From NCBI GenBank assembly GCA_050258555.1, contig JBLMZA010000109.1, positions 1 to 35,479 of the forward strand: a DNA stretch of 35,479 nucleotides, in the 5' to 3' direction. Below are positions 14,471 to 23,009 of this stretch, piece after piece; the stretch's first letter is position 1; every line of letters begins with the position of its first letter. A program made the position numbers and the translations under genes. The notes under the pieces are model-generated. The model was given only the letters and a program-made list of their open reading frames with translations, made no database searches and had not been told where the DNA came from. The stretch comes from CAISDA01 sp050258555 (GTDB lineage Bacteria > Bacteroidota > Ignavibacteria > UBA10030 > UBA8401).

Positions 14471-16891
14471 ATGAAATTCCGTGCCTTGGCCGTGCTGCTG
14501 CTTTGTTCGCTTCTGTTTTCTCACCGCGCCGTCTCACGCGATCTGCGCGGACGCGTCACCGACCGATCGACCGGTCAGGCTCTCCAAGGCGCGCTTGTCT
14601 CCTCGGGCGATTCCCGGACGCAGTCGGGCGCGGACGGCCGCTTCGAACTTCTTGGACTCTCCGATGAAGCCGCGCTCACGCTCTCCATCCGCCTGCTTGG
14701 ATACCAGACGGAAACGCTTGCGCTTGCCGGACACGAGCAGCCCGCCGAACTCCGTATTGCGCTCAGAGAAGTGGTGCTTCCGGCCAAAGGCGTCGTCGTG
14801 ACGGCCGAGCGCCAAAAAGCGTCGGAAACGCCGATCACGTATTCCTCGCTCTCCTCACAGGAAATCAGGGACCGGTATTCGGTGAAGGATATTCCCGTGC
14901 TGCTTTCGGAGCTTCCTTCGACGACATACTATTCGGACGGAGGCAACGGGATTGGCTACACGTATCTGAATATCCGCGGCTTCGATCAGCGCCGGATCGC
15001 CGTCATGGTCAACGGCGTGCCCCAGAACGATCCCGAGGATCATTCGGTCTACTGGCTCGACTTCCCCGATCTCGCATCGAACCTCGAGGACATACAGGTG
15101 CAGCGCGGCGCGGGCTCGATGACGATCGGCGCGCCCGCGATCGGCGGCTCGATCAATCTTGTGACGACGAACTTCGCCCGGCGGCGTGGACTCTATCTTT
15201 CTGCCGGCATGGGTTCGTTCAACACGCGCAAAGTGTCGCTCTCGGGCAACTCCGGCGTCTTCGACGACCGGTATGCGGTCTATGCGCGGCTCTCGAAGAT
15301 CACGAGCGACGGCTACCGCGACAACAGCTGGGTCGACTTCGGCAGCTATTTCCTGGGCGCGGTGCGCTTCGATCGGACGATGTCCACGCAGGTGAATCTC
15401 TACGGCGGCCCCGTGGCCGATCACCTGGCCTATTACGGCATCCCGAAAGCGGACCTGAAGGACCGCACGCTGCGCAAGGCCAATCCGATTGCGCGACCGG
15501 AAGAGATCGAGAATTTTTCGCAGCCGCACTACGAGCTCATCAACGAATGGAAGCCGTCGGCGGATGTCAGCCTGACGAACACCGTCTTTTACATTAAAGG
15601 CACGGGCTTCTTCGATTACGACGGATCCTGGGCGCCGTATTCGTACTATCGCATCACGCCCGCAAACGGTTTTGCTGTTGCAGGTGATCCGGATACACTC
15701 TATATTCCGGGTGCGCTCATACACGCCTTTGTCGAGAACAATCAGTACGGCTGGGTGCCGCGCGTCTCCGTCGAGCACGGAAACGGAACGCTCGTGGCAG
15801 GCGGAGAGCTCCGGATGCACCGCTCTGAGCATTGGGGCTCGCTCAAGTGGGGGGAAGCAATCCCCCAGGGCGTGACGCCGAACTACAAATATTATTCGTA
15901 TCGCGGCCGGAAGACGATGGCCTCGGCCTATGCGCACGAGCTCTACCGGCTCGGCGCCGGCGTGATGGCGCTTGCCGATGTGCAGCTGGCGTCGGCCTCC
16001 TACAGGCTCTATGATGAAGCCTATGTCGGAACGGATTTCACGAAGTCCTATCTGTTTTTGAATCCGAAGCTCGGCCTGAACGTTGCGCTCGATGAGAAGA
16101 CGCGCGTCTATGCGACCGTCTCGCGCACATCGCGCGAACCGCAGTTGAAGAATCTCTACGATGCGGCCGAAGCTTCCACGCCTGCGATCTGGGGCGCGCC
16201 TGTGGTGCCGCAGTTCCGGCTGAAGTCCGACGGCACGTACGACTATTCCGATCCCCTGGTGAAAGAGGAATCGATGAACGCCGCAGAAGCCGGCGCAGGA
16301 TATACCGATGACCGTGCAGAGCTCCATGTGAATGCGTATTACATGCGCTTTGCAAACGAGATCGTCAAGAGCGGGCGCCTGGACCGCTTCGGGCAGCCCG
16401 TCACAGGCAACGCCAAGGCCACCGTGCACCGCGGCCTTGAAGTGAGCGCGCGGTTTCATCCGGCGGAATGGATGGATCTTTCGGGCAATCTGACCGTGAG
16501 CCGCAACACGTTCATCAGCCACACGGAATACGGCTCGGACGGCGCGCCGATCGTGCTCGACGGCAGGCGCATCGCGGGATTCCCGGATTTCATCGGCAAT
16601 CTCCGGTTCACGCTCACCGAAGGAGCGGTCTCGGGATCGTTCGCACTGCGGCATGTGGGAAGATTCTATACGACCAACCGCGAGGAGGAATCGCGCACGG
16701 TCGATGCCTTCACGGTTGCCGATCTCTCGGCATCGCTCACGCTGCCCGATGTGCTTTCGCTTCGGGCGCTCGAACTCAAGTGCGAAGTCACGAACGTGTT
16801 CGATGTGCTCTATGCGCCCAACGGCGAGAAGGATGAGTATTTCCCGGCCGCGACACGCTCGGTCTTTTTCACGCTCGGCCTTGAATTGTAA
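14471..16891 (+). CDS. TonB-dependent outer-membrane receptor, predicted thiamin-compound importer
   Basis: An 806-residue outer-membrane active transporter powered by TonB. A signal peptide (about 1-22, LAVLLLCSLLFS) is followed by a CarboxypepD_reg-like domain (about 24-100, RGRVTDRSTGQALQGALV and DGRFELLGL), the plug (about 115-235, with YLNIRGFDQRRIAVMVNGVP and GAPAIGGSINLVT) and a 22-strand barrel to the C-terminus (FFTLGLEL). It is the first gene behind the TPP riboswitch and is followed by thiN, so thiamin, thiamin phosphate or a thiamin precursor is the likely substrate. Comparable THI-regulated receptors are known in Bacteroidota. The ligand itself cannot be read from the sequence. 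The ATG has AGGA about 12 bases upstream. Confidence 0.93.
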   Translation: MKFRALAVLLLCSLLFSHRAVSRDLRGRVTDRSTGQALQGALVSSGDSRTQSGADGRFELLGLSDEAALTLSIRLLGYQTETLALAGHEQPAELRIALREVVLPAKGVVVTAERQKASETPITYSSLSSQEIRDRYSVKDIPVLLSELPSTTYYSDGGNGIGYTYLNIRGFDQRRIAVMVNGVPQNDPEDHSVYWLDFPDLASNLEDIQVQRGAGSMTIGAPAIGGSINLVTTNFARRRGLYLSAGMGSFNTRKVSLSGNSGVFDDRYAVYARLSKITSDGYRDNSWVDFGSYFLGAVRFDRTMSTQVNLYGGPVADHLAYYGIPKADLKDRTLRKANPIARPEEIENFSQPHYELINEWKPSADVSLTNTVFYIKGTGFFDYDGSWAPYSYYRITPANGFAVAGDPDTLYIPGALIHAFVENNQYGWVPRVSVEHGNGTLVAGGELRMHRSEHWGSLKWGEAIPQGVTPNYKYYSYRGRKTMASAYAHELYRLGAGVMALADVQLASASYRLYDEAYVGTDFTKSYLFLNPKLGLNVALDEKTRVYATVSRTSREPQLKNLYDAAEASTPAIWGAPVVPQFRLKSDGTYDYSDPLVKEESMNAAEAGAGYTDDRAELHVNAYYMRFANEIVKSGRLDRFGQPVTGNAKATVHRGLEVSARFHPAEWMDLSGNLTVSRNTFISHTEYGSDGAPIVLDGRRIAGFPDFIGNLRFTLTEGAVSGSFALRHVGRFYTTNREEESRTVDAFTVADLSASLTLPDVLSLRALELKCEVTNVFDVLYAPNGEKDEYFPAATRSVFFTLGLEL

Positions 16892-16915
16892 TATCGATAG
16901 GAGCACGTTCACACC

Positions 16916-17581
16916 ATGGCTGCCACACAAACATTTTCCATCACCGATGCGATCGTCGTCTGCAACGGCGATATCGGATTGACGAAACACCAGTTCCGCT
17001 CGATGATCGAGGAGGATCCGTTTCTTGTCGCAGCCGACGGCGGCGCCAACCGCCTGCGGCGCTGGAAGATCCGTCCGCATCTGATGATCGGCGATCTGGA
17101 TTCGGTCATTCCGCTCACGAAGCGGATCTTTTCCGATGTCGAAACGATTTTCCTTCCCGATCAGGACAGCACGGATCTTGAAAAAGCGCTCGACTATCTG
17201 GTGGAGCATCACTACAAGCGCGCCGCCGTCTTCGGCGCCACCGGCAACCAGCTCGATCACACGCTTGCCAATATCAGCATCCTTCTCAAGTACCGCGAGC
17301 GGATCGATCTCGTGCTGAAGGACGCCATGTTCGATATCTTCTTTGCGGGCCGCGAAAAAACGATTCCCGCACGCGTCGGCCAGCGCATTTCTCTCATGCC
17401 GGCATGCTTCTGCCGCGGCATCGTGACCGAGGGCCTGAAGTATCCGCTGAAGAACGAAGCGATGGAGTTCGGCGTGCGCGAAGGCGTGAGCAACGAGGCC
17501 GTTGCGGATTCGGTCACCGTGCGCGTGGCCGAAGGGGATCTGCTCATGATGGTGCAGCGGGAGCCCGCGCCTGCCGTATGA
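16916..17581 (+). CDS. thiN: Thiamin pyrophosphokinase
   Basis: A 221-residue cytoplasmic kinase transferring pyrophosphate from ATP to thiamin, giving TPP directly. Family motifs: AADGGANRL (39-47), GDLDS (59-63), DQDSTDLEKAL (82-92) and GATGNQLDHTLANI (107-120), followed by the C-terminal thiamin-binding beta-sandwich (about 145-215). Because it uses free thiamin rather than thiamin monophosphate, its place in a riboswitch-controlled uptake operon marks the locus as salvage. It lies 24 bp behind the receptor gene and its TGA overlaps the ATG of the symporter, so the two are translationally coupled. Confidence 0.97.
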   Translation: MAATQTFSITDAIVVCNGDIGLTKHQFRSMIEEDPFLVAADGGANRLRRWKIRPHLMIGDLDSVIPLTKRIFSDVETIFLPDQDSTDLEKALDYLVEHHYKRAAVFGATGNQLDHTLANISILLKYRERIDLVLKDAMFDIFFAGREKTIPARVGQRISLMPACFCRGIVTEGLKYPLKNEAMEFGVREGVSNEAVADSVTVRVAEGDLLMMVQREPAPAV

Positions 17582-18975
17582 TCCACTTCGCTCCGGTCGA
17601 TATCGTTCTCATCTGCGCCTTCTTCACGGTGATCCTTCTTGTGGGATTCCGCGCCTCGCGCCGGCGCGACCGCTCGAGCGCGGAGTTCCTTCTGGCCGGC
17701 CGCACGCTCACGCTTCCGGTCTTTGTGGCCACGCTCGTCTCCACGTGGTACGGAGGCATTCTCGGCATCGGCGAATTCTCCTACCAGTACGGACTCTCCA
17801 ACTGGATCGTCTTCGGCATGCCGTATTACGTCTTTGCGCTCGTCTTCGCGCTCTTTCTTGCCGAGCGCGCAAGGAAGACGAACCTGGCGACGATTCCCGA
17901 CAAGCTCTTCGCTTCCTACGACAGGAAGACCTCGTTGCTCGGCGCCACACTCACATTCATCCTTGTTTCGCCGGCCACGCTCGCGCTCATGCTCGGCATC
18001 CTCATACAGCTCATCTTCGGCATCAGCCTCGAAGCCGGCACGATCATCTCGACCGTGCTCACGGTGGCCTATCTCTTCACGGGCGGCTTCCGCTCGGATG
18101 TCGCCGTGAATGTCGTCGAATTCATCATGATGTTCGTCGGCTTCGCCGTCATCCTTCCCTTTGCCTGGGCCGGGCACGGCGGACTCGCATTCATCGAATC
18201 GCATGTGCCCGCGCTGCATCTGACCTGGCACGGCGGCAATTCATTCCAGTATATCGCCGTGTGGTTTTTCATCGCGCTCTGGACGCTTGTCGATCCCTCG
18301 TTCCATCAGCGCTGCTACGCGGCACGGGATGCGAAGACGGCCAAACGCGGCATCATCATTTCCGTCTGCTTCTGGTTCCTCTTCGATTTTCTCACCACAT
18401 CGGCCGGACTCTATGCCCGGGCGATTCTTCCCGATCTGAAGGAGCCCGTGCTCGCCTATCCGATGCTCGCCGAAGCCGTGCTGCCGCCTGTGGCCAAGGG
18501 CATCTTCTATATCGGCATGCTGGCCACGATCATGTCCACGCTTTCAAGCTACACGTTTGTGGCCGGCGTGACATTCGGCAACGACATCATGGGCCGGCTC
18601 CTGCGCTTTGAAAGCGAAGAAGATCGGGAGCGCGCCGTGCGGCGCCATACGCGCCTCGGCCTTGCGCTCGCCGGAATCCTCGCCGTGGCGCTGGCGCTTC
18701 TGATGCCGTCTGTCGTGCGCCTCTGGTATGTGATCGGCACCTGCATCATACCCGGACTTCTCGTGCCGGTTCTGGCAAGTTATTATGACCCCCTGAAGAT
18801 ACCGGCGCATGCCGCGTTCGCCTCGATGTGTGCGGGATTCCTGGCATCGAGCGCCTGGCTCGGCGCCGGACTCATGAGTGCAGGCGGATCCTTCCTCGGC
18901 ATCGAGCCGATGTATCCCGGACTCGCATGTTCTGTGGCGGCCTGGGCTGTGGGAAAAATTTTTTTCCGATCCTGA
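17578..18975 (+). CDS. Sodium:solute symporter (SSS family), predicted thiamin transporter
   Basis: A 465-residue inner-membrane symporter with 12-13 hydrophobic segments. SSS hallmarks are the N-terminal SSAEFLLAGRTLTLPVF, STWYGGILGIGEFSYQYGL, the region AYLFTGGFRSDVAVNVVEF, and TLVDPSFHQRCYAARDAKTAKRG (core in residues about 238-260). The start used is the ATG overlapping the thiN stop; the frame stays open further upstream but that part is thiN in another frame. Its position directly behind thiN under a TPP riboswitch makes thiamin or a close precursor the most likely cargo. SSS members under THI control have been proposed as thiamin transporters from comparative genomics (ThiV). Sequence alone does not show the substrate. 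Confidence 0.88.
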   Translation: MIHFAPVDIVLICAFFTVILLVGFRASRRRDRSSAEFLLAGRTLTLPVFVATLVSTWYGGILGIGEFSYQYGLSNWIVFGMPYYVFALVFALFLAERARKTNLATIPDKLFASYDRKTSLLGATLTFILVSPATLALMLGILIQLIFGISLEAGTIISTVLTVAYLFTGGFRSDVAVNVVEFIMMFVGFAVILPFAWAGHGGLAFIESHVPALHLTWHGGNSFQYIAVWFFIALWTLVDPSFHQRCYAARDAKTAKRGIIISVCFWFLFDFLTTSAGLYARAILPDLKEPVLAYPMLAEAVLPPVAKGIFYIGMLATIMSTLSSYTFVAGVTFGNDIMGRLLRFESEEDRERAVRRHTRLGLALAGILAVALALLMPSVVRLWYVIGTCIIPGLLVPVLASYYDPLKIPAHAAFASMCAGFLASSAWLGAGLMSAGGSFLGIEPMYPGLACSVAAWAVGKIFFRS

Positions 18976-19003
18976 GCAACTTTTTTGCTTTTTCCGCATC
19001 TGT

Positions 19004-19033
19004 AGAGGTGGAGCAGACAGAGCATCCACCGCT
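19004..19033. repeat. Inverted repeat upstream of the ECF sigma factor gene
   Basis: AGAGGTGGA (19004-19012) pairs with TCCACCGCT (19025-19033) with one mismatch around a 12-base loop. There is no T tract, so it is a poor terminator. It could be an operator or a leader hairpin; nothing shows which. Confidence 0.3.
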
Positions 19034-19065
19034 GTGATCAATGACACAGCCCAACGACAACATCC

Positions 19066-19635
19066 GTGGCCTTCTACACTGACGAAGATCTGCTATTGCT
19101 GCTATGCGCCGGCGACAGAAAGGCGTTCCTGCATTTGTATGAACAATACAAATCCGGACTCTATCATTATTGCCTCCGATTGCTGCGCGATGCGTCCGCG
19201 GCCGAGGATGCGGTGCAGCAGACCTTTGTCCGTGTCTATTCGCACTGCACGACGCTGAAGGATCCCGCGCGGCTGCGCGGCTGGGTCTACACGATCGCCC
19301 GCAACGAAGCCTTTGCGCTCTTGCGCCATGCCGGCACGCGCGTGGAAGCGGATGCCGTCGGCGAAGAAGAAGAGGAGCTCGCTTCACCCGATGCCTCGGC
19401 GCTCGAGCTGCTCGAGCGCGCAGAAACGGCGCACACGCTGCGCTCGGCAATCGACCGATTGCCGGAAGCTTGGCGCGAAGCGCTCCTGCTCAGGGAATAC
19501 GACGGACTCTCGTACGACGAGATCGCGTGCGTGACGCGCCAGAGTACGGCAGCCGTGAAGTCGAAGCTCTTCAGGGCGCGCATGGCGCTCACGAAAGTAA
19601 TGGAATGTGTGACAGAGGAAAGGAGCAAGTCATGA
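19066..19635 (+). CDS. ECF-type RNA polymerase sigma factor
   Basis: A 189-residue sigma factor with only the two conserved domains of the ECF class. Region 2 (about 22-85: LYHYCLRLLRDASAAEDAVQ, TFVRVY, LRGWVYTIARNEAFALLR) melts and reads the -10; region 4 (about 125-180: LPEAWREALLLREYDGLSYD and STAAVKSKLFRARMAL) is a helix-turn-helix that reads the -35. The linker is acidic. The start is a GTG at 19066, since a stop closes the frame upstream and no ATG fits. Its stop overlaps the next gene's ATG (ATGA), the usual arrangement for a sigma/anti-sigma pair. The regulon is unknown; ECF units commonly regulate themselves. Confidence 0.95.
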   Translation: MAFYTDEDLLLLLCAGDRKAFLHLYEQYKSGLYHYCLRLLRDASAAEDAVQQTFVRVYSHCTTLKDPARLRGWVYTIARNEAFALLRHAGTRVEADAVGEEEEELASPDASALELLERAETAHTLRSAIDRLPEAWREALLLREYDGLSYDEIACVTRQSTAAVKSKLFRARMALTKVMECVTEERSKS

Positions 19636-20087
19636 ACTGCCTGGAAATACAGGAAACTCTCAGCGCCATGATCGACGGCGAGGCCGATGACAGCGCTTCC
19701 GCAGCGCTGTTTCTTCATCTTTCAGCATGCGGCGAATGCCGGCGCGTGCTCCACACTGTCGTACAAATGAAGGAAGCACTCCGGCGCGAGATGCCTTCAG
19801 CGGGCGTTCCCTCCTCGCTCGATCGCCGCATCCTGCAGACATTCGGCGCCCGACAGGAGCAGGCGCGTCCCGCCGTACGCGTCGGCTTCAGGCGGAAGAT
19901 CTCGCTTCCGGTTTCGGCGGCAATTCTTGCGCTCATCCTCTCGATTGCCGCCGGAGCCTTCGTCACATCGACGTACTTCCCGAGGCATGAGATCATCGAG
20001 AAGCAGGAACAGGAGCTCGTCTATATCATGGAGCTTCCCCAGGTCGAGATCAAGGGGCGGACGATCGACGGCAAACACGTCCGCTAA
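19632..20087 (+). CDS. Zinc-finger anti-sigma factor, membrane anchored
   Basis: A 151-residue protein. The N-terminal anti-sigma domain carries the ZAS motif H-x3-C-x2-C at H29, C33 and C36 (HLSACGEC), and C3 could be a fourth ligand. A membrane helix (about 89-112, SLPVSAAILALILSIAAGAF) is followed by a short periplasmic tail (about 40 residues) with QEQELVYIMELPQVEIKG. It would hold the upstream sigma factor at the membrane until a signal releases it. The start is fixed by the ATGA overlap with the sigma gene and by AGGAG just upstream. The frame is open well upstream of this start but that part is the sigma gene out of frame. Confidence 0.9.
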   Translation: MNCLEIQETLSAMIDGEADDSASAALFLHLSACGECRRVLHTVVQMKEALRREMPSAGVPSSLDRRILQTFGARQEQARPAVRVGFRRKISLPVSAAILALILSIAAGAFVTSTYFPRHEIIEKQEQELVYIMELPQVEIKGRTIDGKHVR

Positions 20088-20134
20088 GCATACACACACA
20101 GACGATTTTTTTCATCCTACATTCAGGAGGAACC

Positions 20135-20920
20135 ATGAACGCTCAGACACGGTCGATTGCCGCGCTTCTTCTTTTCCTCGGCCTTTTTCCGGCGCAAGGA
20201 TTCCCGGCGGAAATTTCTGCCGACTCGCTTTCTGCACGGCCTGTGGCGCTTCTATTGCCCGGAGCTTCTTCAGGCGACGAGGCGCGCGGCATGGCCGCGA
20301 TCATCGGCACGGTGATCGATCGCGACTCGCGTCTGCCCATACAGAATGCGAAGGTGGAAGTCATGGGTACGGACAAATCCTCTCTCACGCAGCCCGACGG
20401 ACAATATCGTCTTGCAGGACTCGATCGCGGCATTTTCCAGATCCGCGCGAAGGCGGAAGGCTATGAGTCCTCGGTGCTGAACAATATCCGCATCGAGCCG
20501 GGAAGGGAAGGCGAGGTCTTCTTCACGCTCACGCGCGTGAAGAAGACGGCAACGGATCCTTCGTATGCGATCGAGAGCATGCCGGTTGTGCGGCGCAATC
20601 CCTCTCCGAGGTATTCGCCGCGAGCGCGCCGCCTGAGGCTCGAAGGGACCGTCTGGGTGAAGCTGCAGGTCAATGAAAGCGGGCGCGTCGAAAATGCCGT
20701 GGCCATGAATTCCTCATTCACGCTTGCCGGCACGAGCGTGAAAAAAAGCGGCATGTCGCCCGTGGTCACGCAGGCGTCGCACGAGCTGACCGATGCCGCG
20801 CTTTCGGCGGCGCGGATGTGGGAATTTCAGCCGGCTGTCGCCCGGGGCAAGGCCATCAAGACGTGGGTGACGATTCCCTTCAAGTACTCGCTTGAGCATC
20901 GGAAGCCGTATGGACGCTGA
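20135..20920 (+). CDS. Exported protein with CarboxypepD_reg domain fused to a TonB C-terminal domain
   Basis: A 261-residue protein. A signal peptide or N-terminal anchor (about 7-25, SIAALLLFLGLFPAQGFPA) is followed by a carboxypeptidase-regulatory-like beta-sandwich (about 56-133: IIGTVIDRDSRLPIQNAKVE, DGQYRLAGLDRG) and a TonB C-terminal domain (about 152-252: LEGTVWVKLQVNESGRVENA, then AALSAARMWEFQPAVARGKA). The TonB domain has an insertion of about 25 residues (192-216). It lacks the long proline-rich periplasmic linker of a classical TonB. A perfect AGGAGG lies 7 bases before the ATG. It is probably cotranscribed with the sigma/anti-sigma pair 47 bp upstream and may be that system's sensor partner or target. 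Function is otherwise unknown. Confidence 0.82.
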   Translation: MNAQTRSIAALLLFLGLFPAQGFPAEISADSLSARPVALLLPGASSGDEARGMAAIIGTVIDRDSRLPIQNAKVEVMGTDKSSLTQPDGQYRLAGLDRGIFQIRAKAEGYESSVLNNIRIEPGREGEVFFTLTRVKKTATDPSYAIESMPVVRRNPSPRYSPRARRLRLEGTVWVKLQVNESGRVENAVAMNSSFTLAGTSVKKSGMSPVVTQASHELTDAALSAARMWEFQPAVARGKAIKTWVTIPFKYSLEHRKPYGR

Positions 20921-21033
20921 GACTGCGGCGCGTGTATGAAAAATCCGCTTGACAAAGGAATGTGATTTTGAGAGATTGGAAAGGTCCGCGCGGCGTTCTT
21001 TTTTTTCTTCATGCCCTTAAGGTGCGATGACCT

Positions 21034-22083
21034 ATGCCCGAGTTTGATCTGACCCAGCATGCCCACCGAAGAAAAAATCTTCTGACCGGAGAATGGATTC
21101 TTGTTTCCCCCAACCGCACGCAGCGGCCCTGGCAGGGAGCAATCACTCCGCCTGCGGAGCGCCGGCTTCCGGCCTACGATCCCGCATGCTATCTCTGTCC
21201 GGGGAACACGCGCGCCAACGGCGAGAAAAATCCGCCCTATGAAAGCACGTTCGTCTTCACGAACGATTTTTCCGCGCTGCGCGAAGAGACGCCGAAGGGA
21301 AGAAGCCGCGCGCATCCGCTTCTGAGTGCGGAGAGCGAGCGCGGCATCTGCCGCGTCGTGAATTTCTCTCCGCGCCATGATGTGACATTGGCCGAGCTTT
21401 CAGTGGAAGAAATCGAACGCGTGGTTGCGGTGTGGAAGGAGGAATATGCGCGGCTTGGCGCGCACCCCTTTATCCGCCATGTGCAGATCTTCGAGAACAA
21501 GGGCGCGCTCATGGGCAACAGCAATCCCCATCCGCACTGCCAGATCTGGGCGCAGGAACACATCCCCATGGAGCCGAAGAAGGAACTGCGTCAGTTCGAG
21601 CGCTACTACCACACACGGCGCCGCAGCCTGCTTGCCGATTATCTGAAGACAGAGCTCGCTCTGGGCGAGCGCATCATCTACGAGAACGAGGCCTTTGCGG
21701 CCGTTGTGCCGTTCTGGGCCGTGTGGCCGTTTGAAACGATGATTATTGCAAAGAGGAAGGTTGGATCGCTTGCCGGATTCAGGGGGAGCGAAGACCGGAA
21801 TTTTGCCGATGCCATACGTGTGATTGCGGCGAAATACGACAATCTCTTCGAGACATCGTTCCCGTATTCATCGGGCATTCATCAGGCGCCCACAGACGGA
21901 AAGCCGCACGCCGAATGGCATTTCCACATGCATTTTTATCCGCCGCTTCTGCGCTCGGCCTCGATCAAAAAATTCATGGTGGGCTATGAGATGATGGCCG
22001 AGCCGCAGCGCGACATCACGGCGGAACACTCGGCAGCCGTGTTGCGCGCGCTGCCGAGCGTCCATTATACACAACGGAAGTGA
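21034..22083 (+). CDS. galT: Galactose-1-phosphate uridylyltransferase
   Basis: A 349-residue cytoplasmic enzyme of the Leloir pathway exchanging UMP between UDP-glucose and galactose-1-phosphate. N-terminal family blocks are LLTGEWILVSPNRTQRPWQG and the zinc-binding CYLCPG (C52, C55). The active site is NSNPHPHCQIW with nucleophile H168 (H166 and Q170 flanking). A further metal or structural histidine region is AEWHFHMHFYPPLLRS. The residue after H168 is cysteine where E. coli has glycine. AAGG lies 12 bases before the ATG. galK and galE are not nearby. It converges with the SPFH gene with only three bases between stops. TTGACA at 20949-20954 is a possible -35, but no good -10 follows. Confidence 0.93.
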   Translation: MPEFDLTQHAHRRKNLLTGEWILVSPNRTQRPWQGAITPPAERRLPAYDPACYLCPGNTRANGEKNPPYESTFVFTNDFSALREETPKGRSRAHPLLSAESERGICRVVNFSPRHDVTLAELSVEEIERVVAVWKEEYARLGAHPFIRHVQIFENKGALMGNSNPHPHCQIWAQEHIPMEPKKELRQFERYYHTRRRSLLADYLKTELALGERIIYENEAFAAVVPFWAVWPFETMIIAKRKVGSLAGFRGSEDRNFADAIRVIAAKYDNLFETSFPYSSGIHQAPTDGKPHAEWHFHMHFYPPLLRSASIKKFMVGYEMMAEPQRDITAEHSAAVLRALPSVHYTQRK

Positions 22084-22086
22084 CGC

Positions 22087-22965
22087 CTACTTCGTATCGA
22101 GGATCAAAGGCAGTCCGTCCTTGCCCGCGCCGATGACGACGATCTTCGAATTGGGCGAGGAGGCGAGCTTTTCCGTGGCCTCGATGCCCTTCCAGCGCAG
22201 GAGCTGATCGGAGATGCCCTGCACGACGATTTTCTGGAAATCGGAAATGCCCTGCGCCTCGATCCGCTTCCTGTCGGCTTCCTGCTTTTCCTTCAGAAGA
22301 ATGAACTCCATGCGCTGGCTTTCCTGCTCTGCCTGCAGCTTCGATTCGATCGATGAGGTGAGTCCGGGCGGAAGACCCACGCGGCGCAGCGGCGCGCTTT
22401 CGACCGTGACGCCGCGCGCTTCGATGGCGGCGGCGATCTCCTTCATGATGAGCTGCGACAAGTGTTCGCGCTCGCTTGTGTAGAGCGCCTTGGCCTCGTA
22501 GCTTGCCGTCACGCCGCGCGTGACCGAGCGGAACTGCGGCTCGATGATGATCGACTCGTACTGCTCGCCCACCGTCTTGTAGACATCGGCGGCTTTGTCG
22601 GGATTCAGATGATAGAGCACGCTGATTTCCAGCTGCACCGTGAGTCCTTCCTTCGACGGCACATCCATCACTTCCTTGACTTCCTGCGTCTTGATCGACA
22701 TCTTCACCACGCGCGCCAGCGGATTGACAAAGTTGATGCCGGCCTTGAGCGTGTTGGGCGAAACGGTGCCGAAGAAATCGACCACGCCCACATTGCCTGC
22801 GGGCACGACGGTGAAGCATTGGGCCAGCGCAAGCAGCGCAAAGAGCACGCCGGCGGTCATGGTGACGGCCGCCATGCGCGCGCGCTCGGGACCGTTATAG
22901 GAACTTGCTTTTCTATAGGCGATGAAGGCGCCCAGGGCGATGAGGACGGAAATAAGAAAAAGCAT
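22087..22965 (-). CDS. SPFH/prohibitin-family membrane protein
   Basis: A 292-residue member of the SPFH (stomatin/prohibitin/flotillin/HflKC) superfamily. Two N-terminal hydrophobic helices (about 2-16 and 32-50) precede the SPFH domain (about 50-235): VVPAGNVGVVDFFGTVSP, GINFVNPLARVVKMSIKTQE, PQFRSVTRGVTASYEAKALY and IEARGVTVESAPLRRVGLP. A charged coiled-coil region (about 225-258, QAEQESQRMEFILLKEKQEA) follows. Prohibitin-like proteins form large ring assemblies that scaffold membrane proteases or microdomains. No NfeD or FtsH gene is adjacent to specify the role. It may be transcribed with the glucosidase gene upstream (44 bp gap). Confidence 0.9.
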   Translation of the reverse strand: MLFLISVLIALGAFIAYRKASSYNGPERARMAAVTMTAGVLFALLALAQCFTVVPAGNVGVVDFFGTVSPNTLKAGINFVNPLARVVKMSIKTQEVKEVMDVPSKEGLTVQLEISVLYHLNPDKAADVYKTVGEQYESIIIEPQFRSVTRGVTASYEAKALYTSEREHLSQLIMKEIAAAIEARGVTVESAPLRRVGLPPGLTSSIESKLQAEQESQRMEFILLKEKQEADRKRIEAQGISDFQKIVVQGISDQLLRWKGIEATEKLASSPNSKIVVIGAGKDGLPLILDTK

Positions 22966-23009
22966 CGGAGTGTGTCCCTTCTATTGTGATATGGGGAAAG
23001 TACCGCATC

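Noticed and set aside
14855..17260. An 801-codon open frame on the minus strand opposite the TonB receptor and thiN.
   Set aside because: Composition and position are those of a shadow frame; the plus strand carries full family motifs and a riboswitch in front.
20949..20977. TTGACA plus 17 bp as a promoter for galT.
   Set aside because: The -35 is perfect but the -10 position reads GAGATT, so I did not list it as a feature; it may be weak or need an activator.
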